A stretch of DNA of 64,000 nucleotides from Flagellimonas olearia (GCF_009184425.1 NZ_WELG01000001.1:310001-374000); one strand, 5' to 3'; positions 52,025 to 62,652 are shown, counted from the stretch's first letter. Numbers and translations: made by a program. The notes: generated by a model not told the origin, from the sequence alone.

Positions 52025-55000
52025 ATGAAGTATTGTTTATACAAAAAAAAGCTGTTGCTTGGATTTGTACTTGTTTCAAATATAATCCTTGCACAGACAA
52101 AGACCGTTTCGGGAACAGTACGGGACAACCAAGGGAGTCCATTGCCCGGGGTAAATGTTGTTGTCGATGGTACCACCAATGGGACACAAACGGATTTTGA
52201 TGGAAATTATTCTATCGAGGTATCTGAAGGAGAGATGTTACGATTCTCCTATATTGGGATGGTAACGGCCTCCGCATTGGTGTCAAGCACCAACATCCTA
52301 GATATCGTCATGCAGGAGGATACCAATCTTCTTGATGAGGTGGTGGTGACCGGATATTCCAAACAGTCTACCCGAAATATTACAGGTTCGGTAACCGTAG
52401 TGAACACGGAAGACCTTGCGGCCACATCACCTGTAAACGTGGAGCAATCCCTACAGGGGCAGGCCTCAGGAGTGGTGGTAGGTTCAGAAGGTGGTCCAGG
52501 TGGGGAGGCCCTTGTGCGGATCCGGGGCTTTGGGACCATAAACAACAATGATCCATTGTATATTATAGATGGTACGCCCACCACATCTGGGATTCGACAG
52601 CTCAATCCAGCGGATATCGAGTCCATACAAATTCTAAAGGATGCCTCATCCGCTGCCATATACGGGTTTAGAGCTGCAAATGGAGTGATCATCATTACCA
52701 CCAAGGGTGGAAAATATAATAGCAAATCCAAAGTAGAGATTGGGGTGAACACAGGCATTGATTTTGTTGCCAAATCCGATTTTCCAAAGTTTTTGAGTCC
52801 TCAAGAATCGGCCAATGTAATATGGCAACGGTTTCAAAATGACGGTGTTGCACCATCACATCCTCAATACGGTAATGGAGCCTCTCCAGTACTGCCCAAT
52901 TATTTGACACCCACGGGAGCGGATTCTGTGGATGAATCCACGTATGACCCGTTGACCAATAAAATCACCAGAGCCAATAAAAAAGGGACCAATTGGTTTG
53001 ATGAATATTTTGACCCTGCACTGGTCCAGAACTATACCTTGGGCATGTCCGGAGGGTCGGAATCGGCCAAGTTCAATGTAGGTATGGGCTTCCTAAAGCA
53101 AGATGGTGTAGCTCTTGAAACCTATTTTGACAGATACACTCTAAGGGTGAATTCTGAGTTCAAGGCAACAGAAAACATTAGAATAGGGGAATCGTTCAAT
53201 ATTTCCTATTCAGACAGAGTTGCTGCAGGTGGCAATCAAAATACGGGTGGTGATATATCATTTCTTTATCGCGCCGATCCCATTTTACCAGTTTATGATA
53301 TCGCGGGGAATTATGCGGGAACCAGAAGTGTTGGTTTAGGAAATGGCTTTAATTCCGTTGCGGCTGCAAAACGAAACAAGGATAATATATTTAGGTCATT
53401 ACGGGCACTGGGTAATGTATATGTAGAGGTTGATCTTTTGGAGGGACTCACGTTCAAGACCAATATTGGGTTGGATTATGACACTTCCCATTGGTCAACA
53501 TTCAGGTTCCTGAATCCTGAAGTAGCCGAACCCAATGCAGTCAATGGGTTGACCGAGAATACCATATACACGATTTCCTCAACTTGGTTCAATACCCTTA
53601 ACTATGCAAAGGATTTTGGCCAGCACAATATCAATGTATTGTTGGGAACGGAGTTTTTCAAAAACCAGTTCAAGCAATTTGGGGCAACCAGAAACGAATT
53701 CTTTACAAATTCCCTGGATTATAGATATCTGGATGCCGGTACGGGTACAAGTACAAACTATGGTTATGGGGGCAAGCGGTCTTATTTCTCATCCTTTGGG
53801 AAAATAGACTATAATTATTCAGATAAATATTTGGTTTCATTTTCAATGCGTAGGGATGCCACTTCACGTTTTGCAAAGAATACAAGGGTGGGCTATTTTC
53901 CATCCTACAGCGCAGCGTGGAGATTGTCCAATGAGAAGTTTCTTGAGGATTCAAACGTCATAAATGATCTTAAACTCAAATTGGGATATGGTGAATTGGG
54001 GAATGAGAGTATCCCTCAGGGAAGAGTGGAAAACTTGTACGGGAACGACATCAACACCTCCAATTACTCAGTTACCGGGAGCAATAGTTCTGTGGCCCCA
54101 GGTTATAATCTGACTTCTATTGGCAATCCAGACCTTAAATGGGAAACCACTACCACCAAGAATATTGGTGTTGGTGGAATTCTTTTTGACAACAAGCTCA
54201 ATTTTAGTTTTGAGTACTACATATCGGAAACCAAGGATATGCTATTACAAAGTGCCGGTGATATCACCATTATCGGGCACGTGACCGCACCATATGCCAA
54301 CTTGGGATCCATGGAGAACAAAGGATTTGATTTTTCCGTTGGATATAATGGTAGAATAGGTGAGGAGCTTAAGTTCAATGCATCGGCCAATATATCTGCA
54401 TACAAGAATAAAGTACTTAGCCTAACGGATAACCCAGATTACTTTTTGAACGGTAATGCTGCTCGGGAAACCTATCCTTCTCGAACTCAGGCTGGTCAGG
54501 CACTGGCTTCGTTTCATGGATTTATAATTGATGGAATAATCCAAAATGAAGCAGAGCGTGATGCCGCTGCGGACTACGGAGGAAAAAATGTGGGTACCTT
54601 TAAATATAGAGATGTGGTTCCTGATGGAGTCATTGATGACAATGACCGTACCTTTATTGGTAGTCCACACCCCGATTTTACCTACGGATTGAACCTAGGG
54701 ATGGAATACAAAAACTTTGATTTATCTGTGCTTTTCCAAGGAAGTGAGGGGAACGATATCTATAACTTCACCCGATTCTTTACCGATTTCAATAGCTTCC
54801 CAGGTGCCAAAAGCTATAGGTACCAAAATTCATGGAGCCCTGACAATACAAGTGGAGGGTTGCCCCAATTGACCAATAATCCTGCACAACATTACTCAAG
54901 TGCAAGCACCTACTATATTGAGGATGGCTCCTATCTGAGATTAAAGAACATCCAATTAGGCTATAATTTGCCTGAAGCATTGACTTCCAAGATAGGGGTG

Positions 55001-55183
55001 GAGTCATTGAGACTTTTCATTCAAGGAAAGAATCTGTTCACTTGGACCCAATACTCTGGTCTTGATCCGGAAATCAACCTTCAGAGCTATGGAGGGGATG
55101 ATGTAAACCTGGACATAGGGATAGACCGAGGGGCATATCCAATTGCCAAGTCGGTATTGTTCGGCCTAAATCTAACTTTATAA
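52025..55183 (+). CDS. SusC/RagA-type TonB-dependent receptor (3), without STN domain
   Basis: A 1052-residue outer-membrane receptor. After the signal peptide ('FVLVSNIILAQ') it starts directly with the carboxypeptidase-regulatory-like domain ('VSGTVRDNQGSPLPGVNVVV'), then a TonB-box-like stretch ('LDEVVVTGYSKQSTRNITGS'), the plug ('IQILKDASSAAIYGFRAANG') and barrel, ending 'YPIAKSVLFGLNLTL'. Lack of an STN domain means it does not signal through FecR; the periplasmic-TPR/AraC protein at the end of this locus is the likelier sensor. SusD follows after nine bases and a GH92 mannosidase comes next, so a mannosylated glycan is the likely cargo. Confidence 0.96.
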   Translation: MKYCLYKKKLLLGFVLVSNIILAQTKTVSGTVRDNQGSPLPGVNVVVDGTTNGTQTDFDGNYSIEVSEGEMLRFSYIGMVTASALVSSTNILDIVMQEDTNLLDEVVVTGYSKQSTRNITGSVTVVNTEDLAATSPVNVEQSLQGQASGVVVGSEGGPGGEALVRIRGFGTINNNDPLYIIDGTPTTSGIRQLNPADIESIQILKDASSAAIYGFRAANGVIIITTKGGKYNSKSKVEIGVNTGIDFVAKSDFPKFLSPQESANVIWQRFQNDGVAPSHPQYGNGASPVLPNYLTPTGADSVDESTYDPLTNKITRANKKGTNWFDEYFDPALVQNYTLGMSGGSESAKFNVGMGFLKQDGVALETYFDRYTLRVNSEFKATENIRIGESFNISYSDRVAAGGNQNTGGDISFLYRADPILPVYDIAGNYAGTRSVGLGNGFNSVAAAKRNKDNIFRSLRALGNVYVEVDLLEGLTFKTNIGLDYDTSHWSTFRFLNPEVAEPNAVNGLTENTIYTISSTWFNTLNYAKDFGQHNINVLLGTEFFKNQFKQFGATRNEFFTNSLDYRYLDAGTGTSTNYGYGGKRSYFSSFGKIDYNYSDKYLVSFSMRRDATSRFAKNTRVGYFPSYSAAWRLSNEKFLEDSNVINDLKLKLGYGELGNESIPQGRVENLYGNDINTSNYSVTGSNSSVAPGYNLTSIGNPDLKWETTTTKNIGVGGILFDNKLNFSFEYYISETKDMLLQSAGDITIIGHVTAPYANLGSMENKGFDFSVGYNGRIGEELKFNASANISAYKNKVLSLTDNPDYFLNGNAARETYPSRTQAGQALASFHGFIIDGIIQNEAERDAAADYGGKNVGTFKYRDVVPDGVIDDNDRTFIGSPHPDFTYGLNLGMEYKNFDLSVLFQGSEGNDIYNFTRFFTDFNSFPGAKSYRYQNSWSPDNTSGGLPQLTNNPAQHYSSASTYYIEDGSYLRLKNIQLGYNLPEALTSKIGVESLRLFIQGKNLFTWTQYSGLDPEINLQSYGGDDVNLDIGIDRGAYPIAKSVLFGLNLTL

Positions 55184-55192
55184 AAAACTATC

Positions 55193-56872
55193 ATGAGAAA
55201 CGTAATATTATTTTCACTTTTTACAGTTCTTACCCTTGCTTCATGTGAAAATGAGCTGGAGATAAATCCGCAGGGAAGCCTTTCGGAAGGGGTTATTGAG
55301 ATCAATGAAGAATGGGTGGGCCAACAATTGGTGAGTGCCTATGCAATGTTGGATGGAAATCCAGGATATTTTTGGGCGCCAGCATCTAATTGGACGGTTG
55401 GCGATGTAGCGTCCGATGACTTTTACAAAGGTAGCGATATCTCTGACCAACCCCCTTTGAATGAGATAGAACGGTATACCCCTGGAACCACCAATATTTA
55501 TTTGATTAGAAAATGGCAAGCCATTTATGAAGGGATACATAGGTGCAACCAAACCTTGAACTCCATTGGATTGGCCATAGAAAATGGCACGGCGGAAAGT
55601 GCTTTGACCACCTTAGGGGCTGAAGCGCGCTTTTTAAGGGCACACTACCATATGGATGCCAAGAAAATATGGAACAATATTCCTTATATATTGGAGACCA
55701 CCACAGAGGCCGTGTCCAATGATATTGATGCTTGGCCAAGTATAGAGATGGATTTGGAGTATGCCGTGTCCAATCTCCCTGCTGTCCAAGATGATGCAGG
55801 AAGACCAACTTCATGGACGGCCAAAGCTTATTTGGCCAAAGCCCATATGTTTCAGAAAGATATGGCAGCTGCAAAGCCTATCTTAGACGACATTATTGAT
55901 AATGGCCCTTATAGCTTGGTGACCAATTACCATGATAACTTCAATGGGGAGAAGAATAACAATTCAGAGTCTGTTTTTGCCGTTCAAAATTCAGTGAATG
56001 ATGGTGGGGATGGTTATATCAATGGGAATAGGGGAAACCGATTGAACCACCCCTACTCCAATGATGCTCCCGGAGGAGGATGCTGTGGATTTTTCCAACC
56101 TAGCCAAAATCTTGTGAACGCCTTTAAAACAGATGCGAATGGACTTCCTTTGTTGGATACTTTCAATGATGTGGACGTAACGAACGACCAAGGTATACCC
56201 TCCGAAGACCCTTTTGATTCTTACGTGGGCAATCTAGATCCTAGACTGGACTGGACTGTTGGAAGAAGGGGGATAGAATATTTGGAATGGGGCCCCATGC
56301 CCGGTATGAGATGGGTCAGGGACCAATCCAATGGAGGTCCGTATGTAGCCAAAAAGCATGAGATCCTTAAGTCGCAAGAAGGAACCATTTCTGCAGCAGG
56401 CCTACCTCAGTACAATGCAATCAATACCCCTTTGATCAGATATTCCGATGTGTTGTTGTGGAGAGCTGAAGTACATGTGGAAGACAATGAACTTCCAGAA
56501 GCCATGGGCTTGGTCAACCAAGTCCGTAGCAGGGCGGCCAACCCTGATGGGTTTGTTAAAGACACGGAAGGAATGGATGCGGCCAATTATGTTATAGGAC
56601 TATATGTGGATTTTCCAAACCAAGACTACGCCAGAAAAGCGGTTCGGTTTGAAAGACGGTTGGAGCTTGCCTCCGAAGGACACCGGTTCTTTGATTTGGT
56701 TCGCTGGGGAATTGCTGATGAAGTATTGAACGAATATGTTTCCGGGGAACAATCCAAAAGAGTATACCTGCAAGGTGCAGTTTTTACTTCCGGAACCAAC
56801 GAATACTATCCAATACCACTTGAGGCCATTAATACATCAAGAGGTGTTTTACAACAAAACCCGGGATATTAG
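55193..56872 (+). CDS. SusD/RagB-family lipoprotein (3)
   Basis: A 559-residue SusD partner of the preceding receptor. Lipobox 'VLTLASCENELEINP' (Cys18); SusD_N region 'AYAMLDGNPGYFWAPASNW'; the conserved helix 'GAEARFLRAHYHMDAKKIW'; C-terminal SusD segment 'LIRYSDVLLWRAEVHVE' and 'RFERRLELASEGHRFFDLVR'. Somewhat longer than the other classical SusD here, with a Cys pair in 'GGGCCGFFQPS' that is unusual for the family. It is followed by a hairpin and then the GH92 gene. Confidence 0.95.
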   Translation: MRNVILFSLFTVLTLASCENELEINPQGSLSEGVIEINEEWVGQQLVSAYAMLDGNPGYFWAPASNWTVGDVASDDFYKGSDISDQPPLNEIERYTPGTTNIYLIRKWQAIYEGIHRCNQTLNSIGLAIENGTAESALTTLGAEARFLRAHYHMDAKKIWNNIPYILETTTEAVSNDIDAWPSIEMDLEYAVSNLPAVQDDAGRPTSWTAKAYLAKAHMFQKDMAAAKPILDDIIDNGPYSLVTNYHDNFNGEKNNNSESVFAVQNSVNDGGDGYINGNRGNRLNHPYSNDAPGGGCCGFFQPSQNLVNAFKTDANGLPLLDTFNDVDVTNDQGIPSEDPFDSYVGNLDPRLDWTVGRRGIEYLEWGPMPGMRWVRDQSNGGPYVAKKHEILKSQEGTISAAGLPQYNAINTPLIRYSDVLLWRAEVHVEDNELPEAMGLVNQVRSRAANPDGFVKDTEGMDAANYVIGLYVDFPNQDYARKAVRFERRLELASEGHRFFDLVRWGIADEVLNEYVSGEQSKRVYLQGAVFTSGTNEYYPIPLEAINTSRGVLQQNPGY

Positions 56873-56943
56873 TTTTTGAGTTAGTTTAGTTTTTTAATTC
56901 GAGAGGTGGGATTGTGCGTAATCCAATCCTGCAGATCAGCGAT

Positions 56944-56976
56944 GAAAGGCAGTGTCTTCCTTGGATACTGCCTTTC
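56944..56976 (+). terminator. Hairpin between susD 3 and the GH92 gene
   Basis: GAAAGGCAGTGTC and GATACTGCCTTTC pair over thirteen bases with one G-T, around a seven-base loop. Without a T-tract it is more likely an mRNA stabiliser or attenuator that sets different levels for SusCD and the enzyme. Confidence 0.5.
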
Positions 56977-57037
56977 TCATCAATAATATCTTCCCCACAA
57001 TAGGTAAACGATTTTATCGCATTTATAGAGTATTGAA

Positions 57038-59386
57038 ATGTTTTCAGTGAAATATAGTATTGCCCACATGACAACCCTTGTGTTGTTATCCATTTCTTTT
57101 TCATGCAAACAAAAAGAAGCTGTTTCTGATTTAAAAGCGGAAACTCGCACGCATGACGATTTTATCCAGTATGTAAATCCAATGGTGGGCACCAAGAATA
57201 TGGGGCATACCTTTCCTGGGGCAACCTCTCCTTTTGGAATGGTACAGCTTAGTCCCCAAACCAACAACCAACCCTATGCCATAGGGGGGAGGTACAATAA
57301 ACGAACCTACGAATACTGTTCTGGATACCAATATGCAGACTCTACCATTTTTGGTTTTGGACACACACATTTTAGTGGTACGGGCCATTCAGACTTAGGG
57401 GATCTTGTAATAATGCCCACGGTAGGTAAATTACAACTGCAACCTGGAGATGCTTCGGAACCCAATAGCGGTTATCATTCAAAGTTTTCCCATGAAAATG
57501 AACAGGCAGTTCCAGGATATTACAAAGTAAAGCTTGAAGACTACAATGTATTGGCCGAACTGACTGCCACTGATAGGGTGGGTCTCCATCAATACACTTT
57601 TCCAAAATCCAATAGTTCACATATTGTACTTGACTTGGTGTCCAATATTTATCACCATAAAGATAAAAATGTATGGACTTTTGTTAGGGTGGAAAATGAC
57701 TCCTTGGTCACAGGATATAGGCAGACCACTGGATGGGCAAGGACCAGAAAGGTTTTCTTTGCCATGAAATTCTCCAAACCATTTCAATCATACGGCCACA
57801 AAAAATACGATACCATTCAATATGGCGGATTTTACCGTAGGTTCAATGAAGAGAAGAATTTTCCCGAAATGGCAGGAAAGAATCTAAGGGCCTATTTTAC
57901 GTTCAATACCGACGAGAATGAGAAAATAAAGGTGAAAATGGCATTGTCTTCTGTAAGTACAAGAGGAGCCTTAAAGAATATGGAAGCAGAAATCACCCAT
58001 TGGGATTTTGACCAAACAAAAAAAGAAACCCAAGACAAGTGGAACAGGGAGCTATCCAAGATAGTTGCTGAAATCGAAAGCCCAGAACAAAAAGAAACTT
58101 TTTATACAGCACTGTATCATACGATGCTGTCTCCCATTATTTATGAGGATGTGGATGGAAGGTACCGGGGATTGGACCAAAACATCCATGAATCTGATGG
58201 ATTCCAGAACTACACCATTTTTTCCCTTTGGGATACGTATAGGGCATTGCATCCTCTATTTAACATTATTCAACCACAACGGAGCAATGATATGATTAAG
58301 TCCATGTTGGCCCATCATGATCAAAGCGTACACAAAATGTTGCCCATTTGGAGCCATTATGCGAATGAAAACTGGTGCATGATCGGGTATCATTCTGTTT
58401 CGGTGATAGCGGACGCCATTGTCAAGGGAACTACTGATATAGACCTTTTAAGGGCGTTTCATGCTTCGAAAAATACATCCACCGTAGGATATTTTGATGG
58501 AATTGATAGTTATATGGCCCTAGGGTATGTTCCCGAGGACAAAAGTACTTCATCAGTCTCAAAAACGCTAGAGTTTGCTTACGATGATTGGTGCATTGCC
58601 CAGATAGCGCAAAGGGCGGGAAACAAAGATGCCCATAAATATTATATGGCACGGTCTAACAATTATGCCAAAGTTTTTGACTCCAAATCCAATTATATGC
58701 GTCCCAAATTGTCTGATGGTACATGGCGAAAGAAATTCAACCCCTTTGATACCCATGGCCAGGGATTTATTGAGGGCAATGCATTGAATTATGGACTCTA
58801 TGTGCCCCATGATATTGATAAAATGGTGGAAATGATGGGGGGTAGGAAAGAATTCCCAAATCACTTGGACAAGATTTTCACCACAGAAATAGAAGACAGG
58901 TATATTGAGAAGAACGAGGACATTACCAGGGATGGAATCATAGGGAATTATGTGCATGGCAATGAACCGGGACATCATATCCCGTATTTGTATAATTGGA
59001 CAGATAGTCCATGGAAAACACAGGAAAGGGTCAGGATGATTCTGGACACGATGTACAGCAATAAAGAAGACGGGCTTTGTGGCAATGATGATGCCGGTCA
59101 AATGTCTGCTTGGTATGTTTTTAGTTCGTTGGGATTCTATCCTGTGTTACCAGGCTCTGATGAATATGCCATAGGAAGCCCGATGGTAAACAGGGCAACT
59201 ATACGATTGGACAATGGAAAGGAATTTGTCATTGAGACCAAAAATCAGGGGAAGGAAAATATTTATGTCCAAAAAATGGAACTCAATGGTGTAGAGTTAA
59301 AAGGCTTGAAACTAAGGCACGGTCAGATTGTTGAAGGAGGAATCCTAACCTTCCATATGGGAAAAGAGCCTAAAATATCCAATTAG
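57038..59386 (+). CDS. GH92-family alpha-mannosidase (canonical), lipoprotein
   Basis: A 782-residue exo-alpha-mannosidase-type lipoprotein (lipobox 'LLSISFSCKQK'; a Met ten residues into the frame is an alternative start). Canonical GH92 features are complete: 'YVNPMVGTKNMGHTFPGATS' followed by 'PFGMVQLSPQT', the 'FGFGHTHFSGTGHSDLGD' loop, 'FSLWDTYRALHPL', the putative catalytic Glu in 'GFIEGNALNYG' (near 577) and 'GNDDAGQMSAWYVFSSLGF' (near 681). It would trim alpha-mannose from oligosaccharides in the periplasm or at the cell surface. This is a standard member in contrast to the divergent GH92 of the first locus, so the two loci probably target different linkages. Confidence 0.95.
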   Translation: MFSVKYSIAHMTTLVLLSISFSCKQKEAVSDLKAETRTHDDFIQYVNPMVGTKNMGHTFPGATSPFGMVQLSPQTNNQPYAIGGRYNKRTYEYCSGYQYADSTIFGFGHTHFSGTGHSDLGDLVIMPTVGKLQLQPGDASEPNSGYHSKFSHENEQAVPGYYKVKLEDYNVLAELTATDRVGLHQYTFPKSNSSHIVLDLVSNIYHHKDKNVWTFVRVENDSLVTGYRQTTGWARTRKVFFAMKFSKPFQSYGHKKYDTIQYGGFYRRFNEEKNFPEMAGKNLRAYFTFNTDENEKIKVKMALSSVSTRGALKNMEAEITHWDFDQTKKETQDKWNRELSKIVAEIESPEQKETFYTALYHTMLSPIIYEDVDGRYRGLDQNIHESDGFQNYTIFSLWDTYRALHPLFNIIQPQRSNDMIKSMLAHHDQSVHKMLPIWSHYANENWCMIGYHSVSVIADAIVKGTTDIDLLRAFHASKNTSTVGYFDGIDSYMALGYVPEDKSTSSVSKTLEFAYDDWCIAQIAQRAGNKDAHKYYMARSNNYAKVFDSKSNYMRPKLSDGTWRKKFNPFDTHGQGFIEGNALNYGLYVPHDIDKMVEMMGGRKEFPNHLDKIFTTEIEDRYIEKNEDITRDGIIGNYVHGNEPGHHIPYLYNWTDSPWKTQERVRMILDTMYSNKEDGLCGNDDAGQMSAWYVFSSLGFYPVLPGSDEYAIGSPMVNRATIRLDNGKEFVIETKNQGKENIYVQKMELNGVELKGLKLRHGQIVEGGILTFHMGKEPKISN

Positions 59387-59412
59387 TAAGGGATCTTTAA
59401 ATGGATAAAGGG

Positions 59413-61299
59413 TTACACTTTTTTGGGCTTTGATTCCTGAATCAGTTCGTTAATAAAAAAAGAAGGTAGTATGCCCTGCCTTTTTTTAAAGGCGGTGTTA
59501 AAGGTATTAAGGTTGTTATAGCCTACGCATGTGGCGATATAACTTAGTTTGTTGTACTTAAAATCAGGGTCTTCCAATAAGAATGTCAATAAGTAGCCTA
59601 TTCTGAGCTCATTGATATAGTTGCTGAAACTCATTCTCTTTTCTTGATTGACCACTTGGGACAAATATTTGGGATTGGTTTTCAGTTGTTTGGCCACCTC
59701 TCTTAAACTACAGGAATGGTCCAAGAAAAAGCGCTCCTGTTCCAATGTATCAAGCCGCTTTAAAATAATGCCCGTTATGGTGTCGTCCAAGGTTTTGCTG
59801 GTTTTTAACCGACGGTCATCTTCCGAAGGGTCTATTTCGCTGACCTTGGTTTCCTTAGTCTCGAGTTGCTGTAACTTTTGTCTCATGCTGACCTGCACTT
59901 GTGCCAACTCAATGGTCTTTCGGTACAACAACCGATTTTTGTTTCTTACCTTAAAATAGGCATACGCCCCAAATGAGCCGATAAGAAGAATAAAAACCAA
60001 AACAATGATTATGGTATTGTAGCGAGCCTTTTGTGTTTCGTTTTCAAGCTCTAGTATTTTTTGTTTTTGGGTGACCTCCTTTATTTTTCGTCTGGTTTCC
60101 AGAATTACGATTTTTTGTTCCTTTTCATTACTGAACAAAGAGTCCCGTATGGCTTTATGAAGTGTGTTGTATTCATAAGCTTTGGAAAGCTGGTTGGTTT
60201 TTTCGTAAAGATTGGCCAAAATGGCACTACTGGTTTTTACCACATCAAACGCATTAATATCTTCTGCGGCATCAATACTTTTTTCATAGTGTAAAAGTGC
60301 ATTCGTGGTGTCGCCTGTTTTTAGGAACAATTCGGCCTGTAGGATCAATGCTCTTGGAATTCTGAAACGGTAATTGTTTTGGTAGTTCAGTTCCAAGGCC
60401 TGGGTCAAATATTCCTGGGCCTTTTCATATTGATTTGTTGAGATGTAGATATCCGCAATGTTCATGTATACAATGCTTTGGATGTAGCTTCCAGGCGAAG
60501 CTATTTTTTTTTCGACATCGAGGTAAAAAGAATACACTTCCAAGGCTTTTTCCGCACCCTCCAATTTGGCGGTCATTCTCCCTATCTCATCAATCTTGGG
60601 AAATATAAATTGGATTTTTTTCAATCGAATGACATAGTGTAGTCCTTTTAGGCAATAGCTCAGGGCCATACGGTAATTTTCCATCCGGAGATAGTAGTGG
60701 GAAAGTGCTGCGCTTGCCCTCATAAAGAGATATTCATTTTGGGATTTTTCAGCAATGTCCAATAACCGTAATCCTGTTTCCAAGGCCATATCATATTCCC
60801 CTCTTTCCGTGTGGATATATGAAATCAAGGCGTGGGTATCTGCATGCACTTCGGGATAGTTTTCAAAAGTGGCCTTTCTTGAAACATTTTCCGCCAATAG
60901 CATGGCTTCATTAAACTGTCCATTGACGAACAATAGATAAGCTTCATTGAACTTTGCGGAAAGTTCTCCTTTTACATAACCTATATTCTCTGAAAGCTGA
61001 AGGGCTTTTTGGTTATAGCTGCGTGCATTCTCCAATGATTTGTATGCGTAAGCGGAATATAGTTTGAGCAGTGTGCATACTTTTTCGGTACCGCTTACCC
61101 GTTCTTGTTTGTCCAAAAGAAATCCAATATCCAAAAAATCCTCCTTATGGTCCTTGCTTTTTTTTAACAGCTCTTCTATCTGGCCGAAATAGGTGTTTAT
61201 GGAATCGTTGTATGTTTTCTGCGGATATCCTTTAACGGAAAAGTACATAAAGAAAAAATACAAGAAAAATGTGTTGGACCTTGGATACAGATGATGCAT
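59413..61299 (-). CDS. Periplasmic-TPR, membrane-anchored AraC-family regulator
   Basis: A one-protein transmembrane sensor of about 628 residues. After a signal-like hydrophobic start ('NTFFLYFFFMYFSVKGYPQ'), a long run of TPR helices ('SYIHTERGEYDMALETGLRL', 'IADIYISTNQYEKAQEYLTQ', 'ALLHYEKSIDAAEDIN') should sit in the periplasm. One membrane helix follows ('TIIIVLVFILLIGSFGAYAY'), then a coiled coil and a C-terminal AraC HTH ('CSLREVAKQLKTNPKYLSQV', 'LSYIATCVGYNNLNTFNTAF'). I choose the ATG giving 'MHHLYPRS'; an ATG 11 codons upstream and a GTG 45 codons upstream are also in frame. It converges on the GH92 gene and probably controls this SusCD/GH92 locus. Confidence 0.85.
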   Translation of the reverse strand: MHHLYPRSNTFFLYFFFMYFSVKGYPQKTYNDSINTYFGQIEELLKKSKDHKEDFLDIGFLLDKQERVSGTEKVCTLLKLYSAYAYKSLENARSYNQKALQLSENIGYVKGELSAKFNEAYLLFVNGQFNEAMLLAENVSRKATFENYPEVHADTHALISYIHTERGEYDMALETGLRLLDIAEKSQNEYLFMRASAALSHYYLRMENYRMALSYCLKGLHYVIRLKKIQFIFPKIDEIGRMTAKLEGAEKALEVYSFYLDVEKKIASPGSYIQSIVYMNIADIYISTNQYEKAQEYLTQALELNYQNNYRFRIPRALILQAELFLKTGDTTNALLHYEKSIDAAEDINAFDVVKTSSAILANLYEKTNQLSKAYEYNTLHKAIRDSLFSNEKEQKIVILETRRKIKEVTQKQKILELENETQKARYNTIIIVLVFILLIGSFGAYAYFKVRNKNRLLYRKTIELAQVQVSMRQKLQQLETKETKVSEIDPSEDDRRLKTSKTLDDTITGIILKRLDTLEQERFFLDHSCSLREVAKQLKTNPKYLSQVVNQEKRMSFSNYINELRIGYLLTFLLEDPDFKYNKLSYIATCVGYNNLNTFNTAFKKRQGILPSFFINELIQESKPKKV

Positions 61300-61565
61300 T
61301 TGAGTGTTTTGATGGTTAAGGTATTCGTTCATGTCCAGTACTCGTTTTATACACCTTGTTTTCCTTTTCAAAACTTTGGGGTTTATATATTGAGTCGAAC
61401 AATTCGAAAATACTGAGTAAACCAGCCTTTGCACAATTCCGGGATGGTTTGGAAAATAATTTACGGTTATAGATTGGATCCCTCCATTATTGCAAATCGT
61501 TGAAACCAGGCTACCAATTGAATATGCTCATTGAAAAGAAGCTATATTCAATATGAAGGTTTACA

Positions 61566-62528
61566 CTATTTTAATTTTTCCATCTTATATATTTTGGACA
61601 ATTCAGCTATCATTTTCCCAGAGATCTCATCCAATGTGTAATGAGGGGACCAGCCCCAGTCTTTTTTTGCAGGTGACCCATCTATGAAGGAGGGCCAGGC
61701 ATTGGCAATCGACTGTCTAAAATCCGGACTATAGATAACCTCAAACCCAGGAAACCATTTTTGGATGGATTCAACAATTTCCCATGGGGCAAAGGTCAAA
61801 CCGTTCAGATTATAGGAGGTTCTTGTGCATATGTTTTCCTTTGGGGTCTCCATTAACTCTATGGTGGCCCTGACGGCGTCATCCATAAATATCATGGGTA
61901 GGATAGTATCCTTTGTCAAATAGCAGGTGTAGGGTTTGTTTTGTACAGCTTGGTGGTAAATGTCCACTGCATAGTCCGTAGTTCCTCCACCGGGCAATGC
62001 CCCATGTCCAATAACACCTGGATAGCGCAAGGAACGAACATCCAATCCATATTTTGAAAAAAAATAGTGTCCCCATTGTTCCCCCACAGCTTTACTTATG
62101 CCATAGACGGTCAAGGGATCTAAAAAATCTGTTTGGGAAGCGGACAGTTTATTTGCGGACGGACCGAAGACAGCTATGGAACTTGGAAAGAAAACTTTGG
62201 TGACCTCATGTTTTTTCGAAGCCTCCAATACATTGAGCCAGCTTTTGGTATTGATTTCCCAAGTCTTGGCTGGATTGGCTTCACCATTGGCCGACAATAT
62301 GGCCGCTAAATGATATATCTGGGAGATTTCGTGCTTTTCAATAATTGTGTCCACACTATTTGTGTCTGTTGTGTCCAGAAACCCAATATCCAAGTTATCC
62401 ACGGTTTTGGGATGGAGGTCCGTTGCCATGACATGATCGGTTCCATACCGATTGGCCAAAGCCTTAGCCAAGGCGGTCCCAAGTTGCCCTCCCGAACCGG
62501 TGATCAAGATTTTTTCTTGTGTTTTCAT
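61566..62528 (-). CDS. tdh: SDR-type L-threonine 3-dehydrogenase
   Basis: A 320-residue extended short-chain dehydrogenase. The nucleotide loop is 'ILITGSGGQLGTAL', the active site has 'FPSSIAVFGPS' and 'TVYGISKAVGEQWG' (Tyr-x3-Lys), and 'YHLAAILSANGEANPAKTWE' and 'RYPGVIGHGALPGGGTTDYA' are the pattern of the UDP-galactose-epimerase-like threonine dehydrogenases known from Flavobacterium. It oxidises threonine to 2-amino-3-ketobutyrate with NAD. Lys starting 'KTQEK' and no signal peptide: cytoplasmic. The divergent Lrp/AsnC gene 164 bases away is a likely regulator, as Lrp-type proteins often control amino-acid catabolism. Confidence 0.87.
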   Translation of the reverse strand: MKTQEKILITGSGGQLGTALAKALANRYGTDHVMATDLHPKTVDNLDIGFLDTTDTNSVDTIIEKHEISQIYHLAAILSANGEANPAKTWEINTKSWLNVLEASKKHEVTKVFFPSSIAVFGPSANKLSASQTDFLDPLTVYGISKAVGEQWGHYFFSKYGLDVRSLRYPGVIGHGALPGGGTTDYAVDIYHQAVQNKPYTCYLTKDTILPMIFMDDAVRATIELMETPKENICTRTSYNLNGLTFAPWEIVESIQKWFPGFEVIYSPDFRQSIANAWPSFIDGSPAKKDWGWSPHYTLDEISGKMIAELSKIYKMEKLK

Positions 62529-62652
62529 TATGCGTATTTGCAGAATGAAATTATATTATTTCAATTAAATACAGTGATATGAACTGTTATACTATTTAAA
62601 ATGAGTAATATTTATCATAAAAACGGATTTAGACAGTAATAATATCTTTTTT

